NCBI RefSeq assembly: GCF_002001165.1
Contig: NZ_MUNQ01000013.1
Location: 52,434 to 116,433 of the forward strand
DNA from: Rhodanobacter sp. C05
Lineage (GTDB): Bacteria; Pseudomonadota; Gammaproteobacteria; Xanthomonadales; Rhodanobacteraceae
Reading direction: 5' to 3'
DNA: 64,000 nt
In this document: in pieces, positions 59,403 through 64,000 of the stretch
Layout of the letters: the number at the start of each line of letters is the position of its first letter
Position numbering within the stretch: position 1 is the stretch's first letter
The notes under the pieces: model-generated
Seen by the model: only the letters and a program-made list of their open reading frames with translations
Told to the model about the DNA's origin: nothing
Database searches by the model: none
Program-made: the position numbers and the translations under genes

Positions 59403-59714
59403 GTGCCGGACATGATCTTGCAGCACGTCGATGGCTTGCTGGTCGAGCGCATTCATTCGCTGGCCAAGGCGCGGCAGTGGTCGGTCAATGAAGTCTTGTT
59501 GTATGCCTTGCGCAAAGGCATGGGCATCTCGACCGCACAGCCGTTCAGTGAATCGATGCTTGATCCCCATGCGCTGACCGAGATTGGCGGCGACTGGGCG
59601 GCCAATGAAAAGGGTGTATTCCAGGAAGCATTGCGCGCACTGGCGCAGCGCAGTGCGACTCAACTGGCGCCGGAGAATATCCGCGGCGGGGAGTCTGCAC
59701 TGGGAGCCGAGTAG
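59403..59714 (+). CDS. Small protein, ribbon-helix-helix-like
   Basis: 103 residues from GTG at 59403, chosen because AAGGAG sits eight bases upstream, the best ribosome site nearby. The segment LVERIHSLAKARQWSVNEVLLYALRKGMG (split, residues 12-40) resembles a ribbon-helix-helix or Arc-like DNA-binding unit, though this is uncertain. The rest is acidic and helical. Its last 55 bases overlap the 3' end of anmK on the other strand. Family not recognised. Confidence 0.65.
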   Translation: MPDMILQHVDGLLVERIHSLAKARQWSVNEVLLYALRKGMGISTAQPFSESMLDPHALTEIGGDWAANEKGVFQEALRALAQRSATQLAPENIRGGESALGAE

Positions 59715-60814
59715 ATCGCGCCCAGCACGCGCGCGCCTCGCGCGCCGGTCACAGCCGGCAGATTTCCGGGCAGACCGAGCAGCCGCTGGCGCGCCAACCA
59801 CGCGAACGCGGTGGCTTCGAGAAAGTCAGGATCGATGCCGTGGCGGGCTGTGCTGCACAGGATGTGCGGGACCAGCAGTTCACCCAGCCGTCGCATCAGT
59901 GCACCGTTGTGCACGCCACCACCGCAAACCAGCACTTCCTCCGCGTCCGGTGCGTATTGTGCAATCGCTCCGGCGACGCTGCGTACAGTAAGCTCCAGCA
60001 GGGTGGTTTGCACGTCGGCTGGGCTCAGCGATGTCAGTCGCGGATGCGTGGCGAGCCAGCCCAGATGGAAGTGTTCGCGACCGGTGCTCTTCGGTGGTGG
60101 CAGCGCAAAATAAGGGTCGGCCAGCAAGGCATCGAGCAGGACGGAATCGATCCGGCCGCTGGCGGCGAATGCGCCGTCGCGATCAAATGCCTCGCCGCGA
60201 TGGCGCAGGCACCAGGCATCCAGCAAGCCGTTCGCCGGGCCGGTGTCAAAACCGTGCACGCTGCCGTCGGCACCGAGCACCGTGATATTGGCAATGCCAC
60301 CGAGATTGAGCACGACCCGTGCATGGCCCGGGCGGCCCAGCAGCATGGCGTGCACTGCCGGCAACAGTGGTGCACCCTGCCCGCCAGCGGCGATGTCGGC
60401 GCGGCGAAAATCTGCCACCACGTCAATACCGCAGCGTTCAGCGATCACATTAGGGTCCCCCAGCTGCAGCGTGAATGGATGATCGCCGGAGGGTCGATGG
60501 CGTACGGTCTGTCCATGCGAGCCGATCGCCCGTACTGCCTGTGCGGATGTGCCGTTGTGTTCAAGCAAGTGCAGCGCGGCATCGGCGAAGTGATGGCCGA
60601 TTTCGACATCCAGGCGTCCAAACCCGTCCAGATCCAGCGAGGCTTCGTCTTGTGCCAGCGCCAGCATGCGTTCGCGCAAGGCTGCCGGCCATGGATGACT
60701 GTGCGCAGCCAGCAATTGCGGTACGCCGCGGCTGAAACTGACCAGGGCGGCATCGATGCTGTCCGCGCTGGTGCCGGAGATCAAGCCGAGATAAAGCGCC
60801 GAGGCGTCATCCAC
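59660..60814 (-). CDS. anmK: Anhydro-N-acetylmuramic acid kinase
   Basis: 384 residues from a GTG at 60814; the start is the least sure part. It phosphorylates and opens anhMurNAc during wall recycling. Seen: LYLGLISGTSADSIDAALV (phosphate loop), IGSHGQTVRHRP, RVVLNLGGIANITVLG, FDTGPANGLLDAW and VLVCGGGVHNGALM. It stands 13 bases behind the M23 peptidase gene and close to ampG, forming a peptidoglycan recycling neighbourhood. Confidence 0.92.
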   Translation of the reverse strand: MDDASALYLGLISGTSADSIDAALVSFSRGVPQLLAAHSHPWPAALRERMLALAQDEASLDLDGFGRLDVEIGHHFADAALHLLEHNGTSAQAVRAIGSHGQTVRHRPSGDHPFTLQLGDPNVIAERCGIDVVADFRRADIAAGGQGAPLLPAVHAMLLGRPGHARVVLNLGGIANITVLGADGSVHGFDTGPANGLLDAWCLRHRGEAFDRDGAFAASGRIDSVLLDALLADPYFALPPPKSTGREHFHLGWLATHPRLTSLSPADVQTTLLELTVRSVAGAIAQYAPDAEEVLVCGGGVHNGALMRRLGELLVPHILCSTARHGIDPDFLEATAFAWLARQRLLGLPGNLPAVTGARGARVLGAIYSAPSADSPPRIFSGAS

Positions 60815-60827
60815 GCGCGTCGCGCAC

Positions 60828-62270
60828 TCAGTTGTCGTTGTTGGCGGGAGCGTTCGCACGTGCCAGCTTGATGCGCGCATCAAGCTCGGTCAGCCGGGCG
60901 AGCTGGGGCTGCACGACCCGGGCCTTGAACTGGGCCAGCTGGGCGGCCGGCAGCGGCTCCGGCCGCGGCAAGGTGACCGTCTGTGGATTGCGCTGCACGC
61001 CATTGACGCGGAATTCGTAATGCAGATGTGGGCCGGTGGCGAGGCCGGTCATGCCGACAAAGCCGATCACCTGCCCTTGGCTTACGTGCTGGCCGATTTT
61101 TTCGTTGGCGAAACGCGACATGTGACCGTAGGCAGTGCTGATCGTGCTGTTGTGCTGGATGATCACGAAATTGCCATAGCCATTCATCCAGCCGCGGAAC
61201 TTGATCGTACCGTCGCCGGCGGCATGGATCGGGGTGCCGGTGGGTGCAGCGTAATCGACGCCCTTGTGAGCGCGCATCAGGCCCAGGATGGGATGCAGGC
61301 GCGCTGCGCTGAAGGTTGAGGAGATGCGGGTAAAGTCGACCGGAATGCGCAGGAAGGATTTCTGGATCGGCCGTCCGTCCTCGCTGAACCAGCCGTAGCT
61401 GCCGTCGGTCTTCTTGAAGCGATAGGCGGTGTAGCGCTGCCCCTGGTTGATGAACTCGGCGGCGACGATGTCACCTTCGCCATAGCGCACACCGTCACGG
61501 TAGAGATCGTCATAGATCACCGTGAAACTGTCACCGATACGCAGATCCTGCACAAAGTCGATGTCGTACTTGAACAGGTCGGCCAGCTTGCCGACCATCG
61601 CCGCGTTCATGCCAGCCTGGTCTCCGGCGGCATAGAGGCTGCTGCGAATCACGCCATGCGCCACCTGTTCGCGCAGATCCATGTCACGCTGCTGGGTGAT
61701 GATGCTGGGATGTGCACCATCGAGCCGCACCGTGGCGCGGCTGGCCTGATCCTGGTCGAAACGGAAACCCCTGAGGCTGCCATCGCTGCCGAGCAGAAAA
61801 TCGAATTCCTCGCCTGGACGGATATTGTGCAACGCAGGTGTGGCAGTGCCGGCAACATCCATCACCTTCTGCAGATCGGCCATGCCGAGGCCACGACCGG
61901 TGAAGATGTCCGACAAGGTCTGGCCCGGTTCTACCCGTACTACCTGCCAGTCATCCACGGTGGGTACCACGGCACTGGCCGGTGCGACCTTGGGCAGCGC
62001 CAGCGGCAACAGGGCGTGCACTTCCGGTAACGGCGCGGGACGCATCGCACTGGCCCAGACGGGCATGATGAAACCGGACAAAAGGGTGATCAGTAAAGCA
62101 GTGCCGGCGAGCACCAGATGCTCACGGTGCCAGTGAATCGGTTCGACTTCAGGCGAGCGGTTGAACGACCAGTGTGCGAAGCGTTCATAGAAGTGAGAAT
62201 GCCGACGCTGCGCCTTGCGACTGATCGCCTGCTTGCGCGCATGCCGCGCACTCTTTTTTTCATCAGCCAT
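60828..62270 (-). CDS. M23 family peptidoglycan DD-metallopeptidase (MepM-like)
   Basis: 480 residues. A basic cytoplasmic tail and one membrane helix (LVLAGTALLITLLSGFIMP, about 71-89) anchor it; a LysM/OapA-like region follows (DDWQVVRVEPGQTLSDIF, about 124-141). The LytM/M23 domain carries H335-x3-D339 in AHKGVDYAAP and H415-x-H417 in GPHLHYEF, the zinc ligands of active enzymes. It cuts peptidoglycan cross-links for wall growth. Start at 62270 (MADEKKSARHA). Divergent from tyrS. Confidence 0.93.
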   Translation of the reverse strand: MADEKKSARHARKQAISRKAQRRHSHFYERFAHWSFNRSPEVEPIHWHREHLVLAGTALLITLLSGFIMPVWASAMRPAPLPEVHALLPLALPKVAPASAVVPTVDDWQVVRVEPGQTLSDIFTGRGLGMADLQKVMDVAGTATPALHNIRPGEEFDFLLGSDGSLRGFRFDQDQASRATVRLDGAHPSIITQQRDMDLREQVAHGVIRSSLYAAGDQAGMNAAMVGKLADLFKYDIDFVQDLRIGDSFTVIYDDLYRDGVRYGEGDIVAAEFINQGQRYTAYRFKKTDGSYGWFSEDGRPIQKSFLRIPVDFTRISSTFSAARLHPILGLMRAHKGVDYAAPTGTPIHAAGDGTIKFRGWMNGYGNFVIIQHNSTISTAYGHMSRFANEKIGQHVSQGQVIGFVGMTGLATGPHLHYEFRVNGVQRNPQTVTLPRPEPLPAAQLAQFKARVVQPQLARLTELDARIKLARANAPANNDN

Positions 62271-62454
62271 GCCGTGCGCGCCCCGCGGTACAAAGTAACA
62301 AACTCCGCGTACCATAACGGTCATGTGTAAATGGCGTCAACGCCTTTTCCATCAAGGGTTTGCGCGACATTCCTGGTTAACGCACAATTAACGTCAAGCG
62401 CACGGGCGCGTTGCTCCGATGCGGTCCGTCACTATCACCTTGAGAGAGAAATGC

Positions 62455-63666
62455 ATGAGCGAGCTTGACCAGGCGCTGGCCACGATTGCGCGCGGCGCCG
62501 ACGAAATCATCAAGCGGGAGGATCTGGCTGAACGTCTGAAAAGTGGCCGCCCCTTGCGGATCAAGGCCGGTTTTGACCCGACCGCACCGGATCTGCATCT
62601 CGGCCATACCGTATTGCTGAACAAGATGCGCCAGTTCCAGGATCTCGGTCATCAGGTGATCTTCCTGATCGGCGACTTCACCGGCATGATCGGCGACCCC
62701 ACCGGCAAGAACGTTACCCGCAAGCCGCTTACTCGCGAGGATGTGCTGGCCAATGCCGAAACCTATGCCGAGCAGGTGTTCAAGGTGCTCGATCGCGAGA
62801 AGACCGAGCTGCGCTTCAACTCCGAGTGGTTCGGCCAGATGACGGCCGCCGACATGATCAAGCTGGCCGCCCAGCACACCGTGGCGCGCATGCTCGAGCG
62901 CGACGACTTCGCCAAACGCTATGCCGCGCAGCAGCCGATCGCGATCCACGAATTCCTGTATCCGCTGGTGCAGGGCTACGACTCGGTGGCACTGAAGTGC
63001 GACGTCGAGCTCGGCGGCACCGACCAGAAATTCAACTTGCTGATGGGTCGCGGCCTGCAGGAGCATCACGGCCAGCCGCCGCAGGTCGTGCTGACCATGC
63101 CGTTGCTGGAGGGGCTGGATGGCGTCAACAAGATGTCCAAGTCGCTCGGCAACTACATCGGCATCAACGAGCCGGCGATCGACATCGTCACCAAGACCAT
63201 GAAGATCGGTGACGAGCTGATGTGGCGTTGGTTCGAGCTGCTCAGCTTCGAGGTGTCGCTGGACGAGCTGGCGCAGATGAAGAAAGACATTGCCAGCGGT
63301 GTGCTCAACCCGCGCGATGCCAAGCTGCGCCTCGCGCGCGAACTGACCACGCGCTTCCACGACGCGGCGGCGGCCGAATTGGCGATTGCCGGTTGGCATG
63401 CGGTCGTGCGCGGTGAAGGCGATACTTCGCTGTTGCCGCAGACTGACATCGTCGTGCCCACCGAGGGTCTGCGGCTCGGTGCCTTGCTGACGGCGGCCGG
63501 GCTGACCGCGAGCAATTCCGAAGCCAGCCGCAAGCTGAAAGAGCGGGCCGTGCGCATCGACGCCGAAGTCGTGGAGGATGCGCAGCGTGTATTCAGTGTC
63601 GGGTTCGAGGGCGTGCTGCAGGTAGGCAAGCGCAACTTTGCGCGCGTGAAGCTCGTATCGGCGTGA
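62455..63666 (+). CDS. tyrS: Tyrosyl-tRNA synthetase
   Basis: 403 residues, class I. HLGH at 48-51 (the HIGH motif) and K226-M-S-K-S230 are intact; a C-terminal S4-like RNA-binding domain ([20 protein letters not shown]) is present. The length and layout match the TyrRS type common in Lysobacterales. ATG at 62455, with GAGAGA upstream. It stands just before an rRNA promoter, as recalled for Xanthomonas genomes. Confidence 0.96.
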   Translation: MSELDQALATIARGADEIIKREDLAERLKSGRPLRIKAGFDPTAPDLHLGHTVLLNKMRQFQDLGHQVIFLIGDFTGMIGDPTGKNVTRKPLTREDVLANAETYAEQVFKVLDREKTELRFNSEWFGQMTAADMIKLAAQHTVARMLERDDFAKRYAAQQPIAIHEFLYPLVQGYDSVALKCDVELGGTDQKFNLLMGRGLQEHHGQPPQVVLTMPLLEGLDGVNKMSKSLGNYIGINEPAIDIVTKTMKIGDELMWRWFELLSFEVSLDELAQMKKDIASGVLNPRDAKLRLARELTTRFHDAAAAELAIAGWHAVVRGEGDTSLLPQTDIVVPTEGLRLGALLTAAGLTASNSEASRKLKERAVRIDAEVVEDAQRVFSVGFEGVLQVGKRNFARVKLVSA

Positions 63667-63779
63667 TCCGAGGTGTGGTTCGGCCCCGCATGACAGCGTC
63701 AGACAGGGCTCTGGAAAAGAAAATTGCATGCCAGCACAGCCGTTTGCAGCACATCTGCAAAACCGGCCTCAAGAAACGC

Positions 63780-63807
63780 TTGCTAAAAAAATTACAGATC
63801 GTATTAT
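63780..63807 (+). promoter_or_regulatory. Upstream sigma-70-like promoter of the rRNA operon
   Basis: TTGCTA (63780-63785), 16 bases containing an A tract, then TATTAT (63802-63807). It lies about 70 bases before the stronger promoter at 63879, a tandem arrangement usual for rRNA operons. Confidence 0.55.
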
Positions 63808-63878
63808 TCGCGGCCCGCAGTCGCCCAGACGTCGCAAGACGGACCGACGGGACCTCGAAAAAAGCTTCAACGAGGGTG

Positions 63879-63906
63879 TTGACGGTCTCCAAAAGCGATG
63901 TAGAAT
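63879..63906 (+). promoter_or_regulatory. Main rRNA operon promoter
   Basis: TTGACG (63879-63884), a 16-base spacer and TAGAAT (63901-63906), followed by a GC-rich discriminator GGGCGGC typical of stringently controlled rRNA promoters. An A-rich stretch (GAAAAAAGC) just upstream may act as an UP element. Confidence 0.8.
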
Positions 63907-64000
63907 GGGCGGCTCACCTAGGACGAAACGTCTTGGGGCGCAAACCGGCAACGGGATGCAAGCGAAAAGATCTTTGACAGTGTGCGCAGGTGAATTGTGT
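63907..64000 (+). other. Start of rRNA operon leader with boxA
   Basis: The transcript leader holds a hairpin (63917-63937, CCTAGGACG/CGTCTTGGG with wobble pairs) and GATCTTTGACA at 63969-63979, matching the boxA antitermination element. The 16S rRNA gene itself should begin just past the window end. Identification as rRNA rests on promoter, boxA and gene order. Confidence 0.75.

Overview
The window is GC-rich, densely packed DNA from a free-living Gram-negative bacterium. Gene content and order point to a gammaproteobacterium of the Lysobacterales (Xanthomonadales), most probably a Rhodanobacteraceae such as Rhodanobacter or Dyella. Signs of this are the order argS / radC / coaBC-dut-algC / pyrE / xthA-ampG / anmK / M23 peptidase / tyrS / rRNA promoter, DUF4124 and DUF481 proteins, a NdvB-type cyclic glucan synthase, and REP elements of the GTCATTCCGGCGAAAGCC type. 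The assignment is inference from gene order and families; no database was consulted.

Layout. 1-6.3 kb: a GT2 glycosyltransferase, a DUF488 protein, an RssA-like patatin, a WYL regulator, a DUF481 outer-membrane protein, hemC and a Bax-inhibitor-like membrane protein. 6.3-15.1 kb (minus strand): a central-carbon operon in the order zwf, HAD phosphatase, tal, pgi, pgm, tkt, with a REP pair between pgi and pgm. 15.5-16.2 kb: a HigBA-type toxin-antitoxin pair behind a perfect palindrome. 16.3-18.6 kb: a drug-efflux MFS pump divergent from a TetR regulator, with an AT-rich palindrome between them. 18.7-20.6 kb: an accessory segment with two small atypical genes separated by attC sites (integron cassettes without an integrase).

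20.7-29.3 kb: one very large cyclic beta-1,2-glucan synthase gene. 29.5-40.8 kb: a GNAT enzyme, a PAS-GGDEF-EAL protein, an unrecognised 380-residue protein, a thiolase, a TonB-domain protein, and a minus-strand run of phospholipase D lipoprotein, YceI, SixA, ParA and a secreted protein. 40.8-46.7 kb: divergent polyamine genes speE and speA, then bdhA, adc and a patatin, which look like a ketone-body / polyhydroxybutyrate module. 46.8-56.1 kb: an SDR, a SPOR protein with argS, a gene-free 510-base gap, radC, coaBC-dut-algC and a DUF4124 protein. 56.2-64 kb: pyrE, xthA-ampG, anmK, an M23 peptidase, tyrS and a tandem-promoter rRNA leader that runs off the end.

The two most interesting parts are the 50.05-50.56 kb gap and the cassette remnant at 19.5-20.5 kb. 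The gap holds a strong plus-strand terminator with no protein gene in front of it, two hairpins each showing the same C-rich loop (a likely regulatory sRNA), and an AT-rich island flanked by DnaA boxes. The cassette remnant has two 57-bp attC sites and part of a third.
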